A DNA stretch of 64,000 nucleotides from Deltaproteobacteria bacterium (lineage in GTDB: Bacteria > Myxococcota_A > UBA9160 > UBA4427), in the NCBI GenBank assembly GCA_029261855.1, contig JAJDAN010000056.1, positions 55,305 through 119,304 of the forward strand. Direction: 5' to 3'. Of this stretch, positions 53,132-62,017 are shown piece by piece. A program made the position numbers and the translations under genes. The notes under the pieces are model-generated. The model had not been told where the DNA came from, made no database searches, and was given only the letters and a program-made list of their open reading frames with translations. Every line of letters starts with the position of its first letter. The first letter of the stretch is position 1.

Positions 53132-53810
53132 TACTGCCGCGCGAAAGCGCGAAGCGATCGCGCAGGCTCGGGGCGGTGAGCGCGCGGCTCACGCTCTCGC
53201 GAGTCACGCCCAGCACCTCGGCGAGGTCCTGCTGACGCACCCGGATGCGCGTGCCGCGATCCACGGCTTCGCCCATGCGGCGCGCGAGGTCGACGAGGGT
53301 CTTCTCGAGGCGCGCCTCGATGTTCAGGAACGCCACGTCCTCGGCGCGTTGGGCGAGTCGCGCCGCAGTTGCAGTGGCGGCGCGGCCCAGTGCCGCGCGC
53401 AGCTCGGGCCGCTGGTCGAGAAGCGGCAGCAGCTTCCCGCGCGGGATCGTCGCCAGCTCGCTGTGGGCCAGGGCCTGGACGCTCGCGTAGCGAGGGCCAC
53501 CGTCCTCGAGCCCGAGCTCGCCCAATAGCTCGCCGGGTGCGACCAGCTCGAGAGAGATCTCGCGCCCCGGCTCGGGATTGGAGAAGACCTTGAGCTGTCC
53601 GCTGATCAAGCCGTACAGGTGATGGCTCGGCTCACCCTTCTCGAAGAGCGGCTCGCCCCGGCGCACCGCGGTGCGGTGCAGACATCCCATCGACTCGGGC
53701 CCCAGTGCACCGAAGAACGGCGTCTCCTGAAGAGCGCGGGCGGCGCGGGATTCAAAGGGCGTGAGCATGAAGCGGCTGACCTCGGGATTGCTACCCGTTA
53801 GTTCTAGCAC
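53115..53810 (-). CDS. Crp/Fnr family transcriptional regulator (cNMP-binding type)
   Basis: 231 residues. The cyclic-nucleotide-binding domain covers about 30-145 (LFEKGEPSHHLYGLISGQLK, GELLGELGLEDGGPRYASV), and a Crp helix-turn-helix lies at 175-225 (RQQDLAEVLGVTRESVSRAL). It lacks the N-terminal Cys cluster of FNR, so oxygen sensing through iron-sulfur is not evident. It could respond to cAMP or another ligand. The tail-to-tail overlap with the degenerate cyclase suggests a functional link. Target genes are not known. Confidence 0.9.
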   Translation of the reverse strand: MLELTGSNPEVSRFMLTPFESRAARALQETPFFGALGPESMGCLHRTAVRRGEPLFEKGEPSHHLYGLISGQLKVFSNPEPGREISLELVAPGELLGELGLEDGGPRYASVQALAHSELATIPRGKLLPLLDQRPELRAALGRAATATAARLAQRAEDVAFLNIEARLEKTLVDLARRMGEAVDRGTRIRVRQQDLAEVLGVTRESVSRALTAPSLRDRFALSRGSITLLR

Positions 53811-53824
53811 GCTGGGGGTCGCTC

Positions 53825-54334
53825 GTGGTCACCCGGAGGGAGTGGCTCGATTGGGGTTCTCGGGGCGCCAGGAGCGCGCTCAGGGGCCGGACGTCTCGCT
53901 CGAGTGCGGCGTCGGCCGCAACCCGGAAGCGGCGCTCGCCGAGACGGGAAGACGCGCCGAAGAAGAGAGATGCGAAGGCGCTCGACCTCGTCGGCTGGGG
54001 CGTGCCACAGTTGTTCGAGGGCACACCCATCACCCTCCTGCATGCCGCCGAAGAATCGCTCGAGCGCAAGGCCAACATCAGCTCCACGCGGTCGACCATG
54101 GCAGCCGGTGGCCCCGATGAAATGGCAGGCAACGGCTTCGACAGTGGCGACAACTCCAACGACTTTCTCGTTCGCTTCGTCGCTCAGCCTCAGAACGCGG
54201 CCAGCCCCGCGGAGCCCGTCGTCGAACGGATCCCGGCGCTGAGTGCGCCCATCCTCGCGCTCGCTGCGGCCGGGCTGACTCTCCTGGGCGGCTACGCCGC
54301 ACGGCGCGGGTCTCTCGCGGCCCCCGGCCGATGA
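53825..54334 (+). pseudogene. C-terminal remnant of a lamin-tail/IPTL-type secreted protein
   Basis: The first 45 residues are Arg/Ser-rich without signal peptide. From about 53975 the frame becomes a good match to the end of a lamin tail domain (ALDLVGWGVPQLFEGTPITL; NGFDSGDNSNDFLVRFVAQP), then PAEPVVER and IPALSAPILALAAAGLTLLG, RR: an IPTL-like sorting tail. The signal peptide and the front of the domain are missing, which suggests a truncated copy of a larger surface-protein gene. It sits between a Crp-type gene and a sugar-type symporter. Confidence 0.5.
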
Positions 54335-54337
54335 GAC

Positions 54338-55708
54338 CTAACGGGAAGGTACGGGGGAGGACGAGGCGCCAGCTGCGCGCTCGTCGAGCTCGGCGCGGAT
54401 GCGCGCGTGCTCGGTCTCGGACAGCTTGAAGCGCGTGAAGGCGAGTGCGCCGATCGCGTAGCCGACCATCGGGACCCCACCCGTCAACACAGTCATCGTG
54501 TTCTTCGCGAGCTCGCTCTGCTCAGCGGCGTTCTCGACATAGCCGGACCACGCGAGCGAATACCCCACCAGGCCGACCATGAGCCCGCCCGCGAGCTTCG
54601 AGACGAAGCTCCAGCCCGCGAAGTACGCCCCCTCTTTGCGCTCGCCCGTGCGGTATTCATCGAAATCGATCACCTCGGCCTTCAGTGCCTGCCCGAGGGT
54701 GTTGCCGCAGGCACCGGCCGAGCCCGCCAGCAGGGATGAGAGGGCCATCAGCAGCCAGTCGCCCTCTCCCACCCAGAAGATCAGGCCGTAGCCCACGCCA
54801 CTCTGGACCATGGCGAAGAGCCAGAGCCGGCGCTTCTCGAAGCGGCGACCCAGCCAGACCCACAGCGGCACGGCAGCCAGAGCCGAAAGCATGTAGGCGC
54901 CGAGCAGCACGGGCACCATCTCCTTCATCCCCACCACGTACTGGATCAAGAAGGGCGTCAAGACACCGATGCCACCGGACCCGATGCTCTCGATGAAGAA
55001 GACGAACAAGAGCAGGCGGGCGTGGCGGTTCGTGGCGATGTCGCGCAAGGCGCGAAAGGGGTTGTCGCCGCCGCGTCCGACGAAGTCGGCGCGCTCGCCG
55101 GGCACCATGGCGACGCCGCCGATCACCAGGACCAGGGTCAGGGCGCCGGCACCGTAGGCCATCCATGCGGCCGACGACGCGCCCTGTTGGACGAGATACA
55201 CACCGCCGGTTCCGGCGGCGAACATTCCGAGCGTACGGATCACCTGACGAATGCCAAAGACGAGATTGCGCTGCTGGCGGTCGAAGGTGAGCTCCGCACC
55301 GAGCGCCATGTGCGGAACCTCGAAGACGGTGTAGGCGGTGTAGAAGCCAAGGACCGCGACCGTGATCCAGGCGATGAGCCAAGCTCCCTCCAGACCGCTC
55401 GGCGGCACCCAGGCCATGATCCCGAAGGTGCACAGCAGTGGCGCCGACAGGAAGAGCCAGGGCCTGCGTCGCCCGAGCCGGTGCTTCGTCCGGTCGGACA
55501 GACTGCCGACCAGGGGGTCCGAGACCGCGTCCCAGAGCTTGGCGACGAGGAAGACCGTTCCAATCGCCGCCGCCGAAGCACCGAGATCGTCGACGGCGTA
55601 CTTCAGGTACATGATCAAGATGAGCACGTACATGAACTGCGCCGGGGCGGCAGCCAGGCCGTAGCCCAGCAGGGCACGCTTCGGGACGAGAGAGCCCGCT
55701 TCAGCCAC
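54338..55708 (-). CDS. MFS transporter of the GPH (MelB-like) family
   Basis: 456 residues, 12 membrane helices. The GPH signature near the start is DPLVGSLSDRTKHRLGRRRP. GPH proteins couple Na+ or H+ to uptake of sugars, glucuronides or other small organic molecules. Genes immediately upstream on the same strand (hydroxyacid dehydrogenase, amidohydrolase) suggest it imports their substrate. The gap to the dehydrogenase is nine bases. Confidence 0.88.
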   Translation of the reverse strand: MAEAGSLVPKRALLGYGLAAAPAQFMYVLILIMYLKYAVDDLGASAAAIGTVFLVAKLWDAVSDPLVGSLSDRTKHRLGRRRPWLFLSAPLLCTFGIMAWVPPSGLEGAWLIAWITVAVLGFYTAYTVFEVPHMALGAELTFDRQQRNLVFGIRQVIRTLGMFAAGTGGVYLVQQGASSAAWMAYGAGALTLVLVIGGVAMVPGERADFVGRGGDNPFRALRDIATNRHARLLLFVFFIESIGSGGIGVLTPFLIQYVVGMKEMVPVLLGAYMLSALAAVPLWVWLGRRFEKRRLWLFAMVQSGVGYGLIFWVGEGDWLLMALSSLLAGSAGACGNTLGQALKAEVIDFDEYRTGERKEGAYFAGWSFVSKLAGGLMVGLVGYSLAWSGYVENAAEQSELAKNTMTVLTGGVPMVGYAIGALAFTRFKLSETEHARIRAELDERAAGASSSPVPSR

Positions 55709-55717
55709 GCGCCTTCC

Positions 55718-56680
55718 TCACAGCGACGCGTCCGTGACTTCGTTCCGCAGGCCGTCCCCTCGGACGAAGCGCTCCAGGTTCTCGAGAAAGAGGACCGCAA
55801 GGCGCTCATCGGCCCGCGGCGAATAGCCAGCGTCGTGGGGCGTGAGCACGCAGTTCGGGAGCGTCCAGAGGGGCGAGTCCGCGGGTAGAGGCTCCTGGGA
55901 GACGACGTCGAGGGTGGCGCCGCGGATGCGGCGCTCCTCGAGCACACGGATCAAGGCCGGCTCGTCCACCACGCCACCGCGGGCGACGTTGATCAGGACG
56001 GCGTCCTCACGCATTGCCGCCAGCTCCGAGGCCCCGATCCGATGACGGGTCTCCGACGTCAGGGGCAGGCAGAGGACGACGTAGTGCGCTTCGCCGAGCA
56101 GCTCGTGAAGCCGGTCCGGAGGAACCAGCAGGTCGACGTTCGCGTCGCTCGCGGCGCTGCGCCGGGTCGCGATCACCCGCATGCCGAAGGCCTTCGCGAC
56201 CCGCGCAGCCGCGCTTCCGATGCCGCCCAGCCCCACGATCCCCAGCGTCTTCCGGGTCAGGTCGTCCGAGGCGATCACGTCCCAGGTTCGCGACGCCTGC
56301 TGTGCCAGATGGCGCGCGACCTCTCGCTCCCAGTGGAGGACGTAGGTGAAGATGTACTGGGCGATGGGCTCGGCGTGGATCCCGGCGGCACTCGAGACGC
56401 GCACGCCGCGTTCCAACAGCTGAGACCAGATCGGGTGATCGACCCCGGCTCCGGGGCCCTGCACCCAGCGCAGCGCGGGGTCGCCCATCATCTTCCCGGC
56501 GGCGATCAGGGTCTCCCGGGCGACGCTGAGGCCCACGGAGAAGAGGAAGATCTCGACGCCGGCCGGATCGCCGTCGAAGCCGCCGTCGGGTCCGAGCCGC
56601 AGGATCTCGGCTCCCGGGGCGATCCGCTCTACGTCCGCCGCCACGACATCGGCGACGTCACTGCCGAGACAGATCTTCAC
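55718..56680 (-). CDS. D-2-hydroxyacid dehydrogenase (NAD-dependent)
   Basis: 320 residues. NAD-binding GLGGIGSAAARVAKAFGM, catalytic Arg in INVARGGVVDEPAL, Glu in VVSQEPLPADSPLW and His in LTPHDAGYS. The enzyme reversibly oxidises a D-2-hydroxyacid; the natural substrate may be glycerate, phosphonate-derived or another acid. Its start overlaps the amidohydrolase stop by four bases. Confidence 0.92.
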   Translation of the reverse strand: MKICLGSDVADVVAADVERIAPGAEILRLGPDGGFDGDPAGVEIFLFSVGLSVARETLIAAGKMMGDPALRWVQGPGAGVDHPIWSQLLERGVRVSSAAGIHAEPIAQYIFTYVLHWEREVARHLAQQASRTWDVIASDDLTRKTLGIVGLGGIGSAAARVAKAFGMRVIATRRSAASDANVDLLVPPDRLHELLGEAHYVVLCLPLTSETRHRIGASELAAMREDAVLINVARGGVVDEPALIRVLEERRIRGATLDVVSQEPLPADSPLWTLPNCVLTPHDAGYSPRADERLAVLFLENLERFVRGDGLRNEVTDASL

Positions 56681-57510
56681 GCAAGACCAAAGAGGCGCCG
56701 GGCGTTGCCCGCCAGGATGAGCGCCTTTTCCGCATCGTCGAGCGCGGACTCCAGGATCTGCGGAAGCAGGTGACTGATCCGCCGCCCGACGGGATGCGAG
56801 TAGAGATCGGTTCCGAAGACGACACGCTCAGCACCGAAGCGCCCCGCGAAGTCCTCGATGAAGTCGAAGTTGTAGCTGAGGCTGGTGTCGAACAGGATGT
56901 TCGGTGCCACGTCTGCAACGAAGAAACACTGGCGCGTGGCCTCGTAGCTGCCAAAACCGTCGAGGGCGAGGATCTCCAGGTCGGGCAGGTCGCGCGCGAG
57001 CTGCGCCAGCTTCCAGAGCGCCTCCTCGGGTGTCTCGTCCATCGCGTGGATCACCGGCACCAGGCCCAGCTCGCCCATGCGCTCGCAGTAGAGGCGGATC
57101 CAGCGGCTGTCCAGGGACACCCCCTGGAATCGGGTGTGAAGGCTGATGCCCGCCAGGCCCAGCTCCTGTCGCACCCGGGTGAGTTCCGCGAGGCTGGCCT
57201 CTCCATCGCGGGGCTCGACGACGCCGACTGCAGCGGGAAATCGCTCGGGCAGGTAGTCCCGGTACGCGGCGATGGCGTCGTTCTCCGCTCGGGTGTCGGC
57301 GATCCCGTTCGCCCGTTCGTAGCCGTGCCCGGGGATCACGACCGCCTGCGCGACACCGCCTCGATCCATGATCTCGAGACGCGATGCGACCTCGAGCCGG
57401 CGGTAGTCCGCCACCGTGAGCTCGCCCTTCTGGTCCACGTCACCGCCGAGCGCGCTGAAGGCGTTTCCGACGTGGTGGTGCACGTCCAGTACTTCGAAGG
57501 GGCCCGCCAC
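56677..57510 (-). CDS. Amidohydrolase family (amidohydrolase-2-like) protein
   Basis: 277 residues from a GTG. Metal-binding HHH near the start (VLDVHHHVGNAF), later VIHAMDET and FGTDLYSHPVGR. Amidohydrolase-2 members are decarboxylases or hydrolases of aromatic and lactone-like acids. It leads a three-gene unit with the dehydrogenase and the transporter. The frame upstream contains the decayed gene at 57512-57933. Confidence 0.82.
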   Translation of the reverse strand: MAGPFEVLDVHHHVGNAFSALGGDVDQKGELTVADYRRLEVASRLEIMDRGGVAQAVVIPGHGYERANGIADTRAENDAIAAYRDYLPERFPAAVGVVEPRDGEASLAELTRVRQELGLAGISLHTRFQGVSLDSRWIRLYCERMGELGLVPVIHAMDETPEEALWKLAQLARDLPDLEILALDGFGSYEATRQCFFVADVAPNILFDTSLSYNFDFIEDFAGRFGAERVVFGTDLYSHPVGRRISHLLPQILESALDDAEKALILAGNARRLFGLA

Positions 57511-57511
57511 C

Positions 57512-57933
57512 TCAGGCTTCGATCACAACCAGGAGCCCGGCCCGGCGCACCGCCGACGGGAAGGTCCGTGCGTCGAGCTGCGCGTACTCGCGCTGTCGGG
57601 AGTCCGACAGATCCTCGATCCAAGCCATGCCGGTACTATATTGGCTGGATAGCTTTCCGGAAGGGTACTTTCGACAATTCGCTCGGCTTCGTGGGCGATC
57701 GCGAGCTCGTCTCTGCAGTCAGGGGCGCCCCGGCTCGCATTGTAGGCTGGCATGATGATCGAGTAGATCTCGACGCGAGCGAAGTCCGACTGATACTCGA
57801 AGATGTCCTCCTCGACTGCGGCATCGTATGCGAACAGGCTCGACCCGTTGCTCGCCTCCGCGACACCTGGATGCGAGACCAGGACCGCGCTCTCGTCGTC
57901 GTTCTCGAGATCGGTGAACTCGTGGACCAGCAC
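57512..57933 (-). pseudogene. Decayed gene upstream of the amidohydrolase
   Basis: A GTG-led frame (57933) carries about 100 residues of gene-like composition (VLVHEFTDLENDDESAVLVS; EEDIFEYQSDFARVEIYSII; ELAIAHEAERIVESTLPESY) that also extends upstream of the GTG to the stop of the M48 gene. After about 57640 the frame degenerates, while a different frame becomes gene-like from an ATG at 57628 (MAWIEDLSDSRQREYAQLDA...VVIEA) and stops one base before the amidohydrolase. This looks like one gene broken by a single-base shift. I do not recognise the family. Confidence 0.45.
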
Positions 57934-58035
57934 CCCGGTCGGGGGGCCCAGGTCGTTCGAGCCCCTTCTCAGTGGCGGTGTCGGGTACTCGCGACCGACG
58001 CATCGCGCCGTTGACCCGCACGAGCCGTGATCCGC

Positions 58036-59976
58036 TCAGGCGTCAGTCACGCCCAAAGCCAGCACGGGGGGCATCGGGCAGCCGAGCGCGTCTGCAATCG
58101 CGCGCAGCAGCTCGGCTTCGTCGACGGTCAGACGGTCGTCGCTGCATACCGTCTCCGCACAGGCGGTCACGATCGTCCGCTTCAGCCCGGGTGCCACGTC
58201 TGCCACGTCGTTCAGGGCCTCGTCGAGCACGCCGAGCCCGCATTGCTCCCGCGGCAGCAGCGACAGGGGACCGACCCGGCCGGCCCCTTCGAGGCCACGA
58301 ACGCCGGCGTCGAATGCGCGCTGCACGCGCTCGGGATCGTGCGCGTTCACCTGCGCAAGCGTCGACAGCGTCGTCGAGAGCTGCGGCCCGAGTCGGTGTA
58401 GTCCGTTGAACCGGACCCGGCTTCGCCGCGCCTGCGGCTCGAAATTCGGTGCGAGGTGAGTGAGGAGGACGCGCTGCAGCGTCCACTCGAACAGATCGAG
58501 TCGCTGGTCCGCGGCCATCAGAGCTTGCACGACATCCGCGAAGGCGCGGTACTGCTCACGGGTCAGCGCAAGCAGCGCCGGCAGGCTCATGTCCACGAGC
58601 GGTAGACGCACACCTCGATCCTGCCCGTCGAGTGCCTGCAGCAGGGCGCGCACCTCGGGAAGCAACGCCGCGTCGCGCCGCTCGAGTTCGCTGAGCTGCC
58701 GGCTCCGGACTGCGTCGTCCTTCGAGACGAGCAGCGCGTACACGAGTGCACGTGCCGCATACGGCTCGTGCGCCGCCGCGACCACCCGCGCCGGCAACCG
58801 CTCGACGAGCGCCGCCGCGTACGACACGTGGCCGGGCGTCGGGTTGCCGACGTAGCGCACGGCCTCGGCAGCACCGGTGCTTCTGTCCGGGGCGCCAGCG
58901 AAGCCGACCGCGCCAGTCGCACCGGAATCCCCGGCGACAGCGGCTCGGGCTTCGCCCGCCCCCGGCTCCCAGCTCGCGTCGAGCCGACGGATCCGATCCT
59001 CGAGCGGCGGGTGCGTCGCGAAGACCGAGTTGAGCCCGGCGGCGAGCCCATTCGCGAAGAATGCGTGGCTGACTTCGGGCGCATTCGGACTTTCCAGGCG
59101 TGAGCCCCCTTCGAAGCCCCCGATCTTCTTCAACGCGCCTGCGATGCCGTCCGCGTTCCGCGTGAACTGCACGGCGGACGCGTCCGCCAGGTACTCCCGC
59201 TGCCGGCTCACGGTCGCCTTGATCAGGTTGCCGAAGAGCGTGCCCAGGAAGCCGATCACCGCGAGCGCAATCCCGACCGCCAGCAGCACCATGCCCGCAT
59301 TGCCGCGGTCCGATCGGCGCCCACCGCTGAACGCCGCGGAGCGCATCACGAAGTACCCGATGAGTCCGATGAGCAGGACACCGTGCAGGATGCCCATCAG
59401 CCGGATGTTGATCCGCATGTCCCCGTTCAGGATGTGACTGAACTCGTGTGCGATGACTCCTTGGAGTTCATCGCGCGAGAGCGTCTCGACGCACCCTCTC
59501 GTGACGGCCACCACCGCATCGGCGGGCGCAAAGCCAGCCGCGAACGCGTTGATTCCCTGCTCGCGATCCATCAGATAGACGGGTGGCACCGTCGTGCCCG
59601 AAGCGATCGCCATCTCCTCGACCACGTTCAGGACGCGGCGCTCGAGCGGATCGGAGCTGTCGGCGGGGAGAAGCCTACCCCCGAGGCTCTCCGCGACGAA
59701 TCGCCCGCCTCCTCCACGCAGCTGCGCAATCTTGTAGAGGCTTCCTCCGCCCACGACGACGAGCGTCGCGATCGCGACTATGAAAATGAGTTCGGGGTCG
59801 AACCACACGAGCTCCATGACGATCGCACCGGTACGCGGATCGTTTCCGCGATACCCGGTCGCAACGACGGCGACGGCGTACAAGGTGCAGCCCATCGCCA
59901 GAACTGCCAGGACCATCAGCGCGACCAGGCGACCCGTCTGTTTTCGGGCGTGATCCTGACTCTCGAAGAAGTCCAT
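58036..59976 (-). CDS. M48 family membrane metalloprotease (HtpX/Ste24-like)
   Basis: 646 residues. Two membrane helices at the N-terminus (about 18-40 and 62-82), zinc site HEFSH (177-181), third ligand Glu in EYLADASAVQFTR, additional helices near 195-250. The C-terminal 280 residues are an unusual helical extension rich in Ala/Leu/Arg. HtpX-type enzymes degrade damaged membrane proteins. It follows the lemA-like gene by about 120 bp, a pairing known from other bacteria. Confidence 0.9.
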   Translation of the reverse strand: MDFFESQDHARKQTGRLVALMVLAVLAMGCTLYAVAVVATGYRGNDPRTGAIVMELVWFDPELIFIVAIATLVVVGGGSLYKIAQLRGGGGRFVAESLGGRLLPADSSDPLERRVLNVVEEMAIASGTTVPPVYLMDREQGINAFAAGFAPADAVVAVTRGCVETLSRDELQGVIAHEFSHILNGDMRINIRLMGILHGVLLIGLIGYFVMRSAAFSGGRRSDRGNAGMVLLAVGIALAVIGFLGTLFGNLIKATVSRQREYLADASAVQFTRNADGIAGALKKIGGFEGGSRLESPNAPEVSHAFFANGLAAGLNSVFATHPPLEDRIRRLDASWEPGAGEARAAVAGDSGATGAVGFAGAPDRSTGAAEAVRYVGNPTPGHVSYAAALVERLPARVVAAAHEPYAARALVYALLVSKDDAVRSRQLSELERRDAALLPEVRALLQALDGQDRGVRLPLVDMSLPALLALTREQYRAFADVVQALMAADQRLDLFEWTLQRVLLTHLAPNFEPQARRSRVRFNGLHRLGPQLSTTLSTLAQVNAHDPERVQRAFDAGVRGLEGAGRVGPLSLLPREQCGLGVLDEALNDVADVAPGLKRTIVTACAETVCSDDRLTVDEAELLRAIADALGCPMPPVLALGVTDA

Positions 59977-60097
59977 CGAACGTGTCGCTCCGGCGGGCGC
60001 TACGACTCGGGCGAGCCCGGTAGCGCCCTGTAGCCCCTGAACCAGGGAAGGTGCGCGGACGCGGCCGACTGCAGGAGGAACGAGACAATCGCCCCGT

Positions 60098-60688
60098 TCA
60101 GAAGGAAACCTTCGGCGCCTCGGCGATCGCTGCGCTGTCGAACTCGAGCAGACCCGCGTTCTGCGGATGTCCGAACGTCGCAGCCAACATCACCGCCGGG
60201 AAGCTCTCTCGGTAGGTGTTGTAGGCCGTGACAGAATCGTTGAACGCCTGACGCGAGAACGCGACCTTGTTCTCCGTGGACGTCAGCTCCTCACTGACCT
60301 GCATCATGTTCTGGTTCGCCTTCAGGTCGGGGTAAGCCTCCATCACGGCGAAGAGCCGACCCACCGCGCCGGTCAAGGCCCCCTCGGCGCTGCCGAGTTC
60401 CTGCATCGCGGCGGCGTCGCCGGGCTTCGAAGCCGCGCGCTGAAGCCCACCTGTCGCCTGGTTGCGTGCCTGGATCACCGCATCGAGGGTCTCGCGCTCG
60501 TGCGCCATGTATCCCTTCGCGGTCTCGACCAGGTTCGGGATCAGGTCGTGGCGGCGCTTCAGCTGGACCTCGATCTGTGCAAATCCATTCTGGTAGCGGT
60601 TTCGGAGTGCGACCAGCCGGTTGTAGATACCGACCACGAACACGGCAAGGACGACCGCGACACCGAGGACGACGAGGAGTGTGATCAT
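60098..60688 (-). CDS. lemA: LemA family protein
   Basis: 196 residues. An N-terminal membrane helix (about 2-25) is followed by the four-helix LemA domain: RNRYQNGFAQIEVQLKRRHD, LIPNLVETAKGYMAHERETL, ENKVAFSRQAFNDSVTAYNT and FPAVMLAATFG. LemA proteins have a role in cell-envelope signalling; the exact function is unknown. Next to the M48 protease. Confidence 0.92.
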   Translation of the reverse strand: MITLLVVLGVAVVLAVFVVGIYNRLVALRNRYQNGFAQIEVQLKRRHDLIPNLVETAKGYMAHERETLDAVIQARNQATGGLQRAASKPGDAAAMQELGSAEGALTGAVGRLFAVMEAYPDLKANQNMMQVSEELTSTENKVAFSRQAFNDSVTAYNTYRESFPAVMLAATFGHPQNAGLLEFDSAAIAEAPKVSF

Positions 60689-60758
60689 TCACAGACCCTA
60701 CAGCGCAAACCGACGAGGGGCGAACCCGAAGCGTGGACCCACCCTCGGTAGACCTCGG

Positions 60759-61721
60759 TTAGTAGTCGCAGCAGACCGCGTAGGCGCTGTTGGCAGAAGT
60801 GGCCGACTGGAACCCGCACGCCCAACCCGTCGGAGGACTTCCCCCGAGCGGCTGACCGTGCGCGTTCCAGGCGGTCGACCAGGACAGGCAGCCGCCACCC
60901 GTTGCCATTTCGCCCGCGGAGCAGCTCGCCGTTATGAGCAGACTCGCGGCAGTACTGGTTACCTGCCGACAGGCGTGGGGAACGTTGCTACCGCTCCCCG
61001 TGACGGTCAGGTCGCCACTGACGGACAGGTCGCCACTGACCGCCAGGTTCGTTCCGTTGAAGAGAATCACATCATCGGTCGAGCTGTTGCCCAGGTAGTA
61101 GTTCGAGTTCGCAGGGCCCCGGATCCACATTGCCGCCGCCAGGTCGGTCGTCACGTCGATGCTGTAGAAGGCGCCGCCCCCGAAACGGATCCGTGACGCT
61201 GAGGACCCCCCGAGCTGCGTCGTGCCGGTGCTTCCGATGGTCGTAGCGGCGGAACCGGCGACGTTGACATCGACCGGTCCCGCGGCTGAAGCTCCCCCCG
61301 TGAACTGAATCAGCTCGGACGCCGTATCGGGAGCATTGCTCCTGAGGAAATCCGCAGTGCTCAGGCCAGCCCAGCTGGCTGTGTTCGCATCCACCGCAGC
61401 CGTCAACGTCGCGATCTGATCTTCCAATGCCTGAAGGCGCCCATCCTGAGCATTGGACTCGCCTACGACGGTATCGAAGTTCGCGTTCACCTGGTCGGCA
61501 TCCGCCACCGCGCCATTTTGAAAGGTGAACGGCACGGCAATCACCGCGGCGTAGGCCACCGTGGGGATGACGACTCCGACGCATATCAAGACAGTTCGCA
61601 GCTTCAGGTGTCCCACTGCCCGCCGGAGCCGAACGCCCCGGCGCGGGCTCCTTTGCTTTCGGAGCGTGGCAACTTCGATCTCGAGCGCCTCCAACTTCTC
61701 TCTCAGCATCTCGTCATCCAT
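60759..61721 (-). CDS. Surface protein with coiled coil, anchor helix and cysteine-rich C-terminus
   Basis: 320 residues from the ATG at 61721 (AAGGAG upstream). Short N-terminal coiled coil (DDEMLREKLEALEIEVATLR), basic stretch, one hydrophobic helix (about 40-62), then PFTFQNGAVADADQVNANFD, a motif repeatedly seen in myxobacterial and related surface proteins. The middle is Gly/Ser/Thr-rich beta repeat (SGDLSVSGDLTVTG) and the end is Cys-rich (CSAGEMATGGGC; GWACGFQSATS; AVCCDY). Tail-fibre-like or adhesin-like organisation; no function assigned. Confidence 0.72.
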   Translation of the reverse strand: MDDEMLREKLEALEIEVATLRKQRSPRRGVRLRRAVGHLKLRTVLICVGVVIPTVAYAAVIAVPFTFQNGAVADADQVNANFDTVVGESNAQDGRLQALEDQIATLTAAVDANTASWAGLSTADFLRSNAPDTASELIQFTGGASAAGPVDVNVAGSAATTIGSTGTTQLGGSSASRIRFGGGAFYSIDVTTDLAAAMWIRGPANSNYYLGNSSTDDVILFNGTNLAVSGDLSVSGDLTVTGSGSNVPHACRQVTSTAASLLITASCSAGEMATGGGCLSWSTAWNAHGQPLGGSPPTGWACGFQSATSANSAYAVCCDY

Positions 61722-62017
61722 CCGTCGGATCTCCTTCGAGCGTCCGTCCCGAATTCTTGTCCGCCTCGAAATCGCTGAGCCTTCGCGCCCCAGCCCTCGA
61801 GTCCTTCTACAGACGATACCGCCGCCGCCCCAAGATTCAGACTCGTTCGCGGCCGACGGATCGAGGGGACCCGAGCCGCTGGCCGTTCGAGCCATGCCGA
61901 AGAAATCCGAAGAATCGCAGCCTGATTCCTCTCATACCCTGGTCGCGAACGAGCGGCGCTCAGCCGAGCTCTAGGGAGCGCGCTGAGCGTCGCTCCGCAT
62001 CTCGGAGTGTTCAGAGA
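61722..62017. other. Divergent intergenic region
   Basis: About 296 bp between the two terminal surface-protein genes; it should contain both promoters. The frame of the right-hand gene is open through it but composition is not coding. No repeat or motif stands out. Confidence 0.35.
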
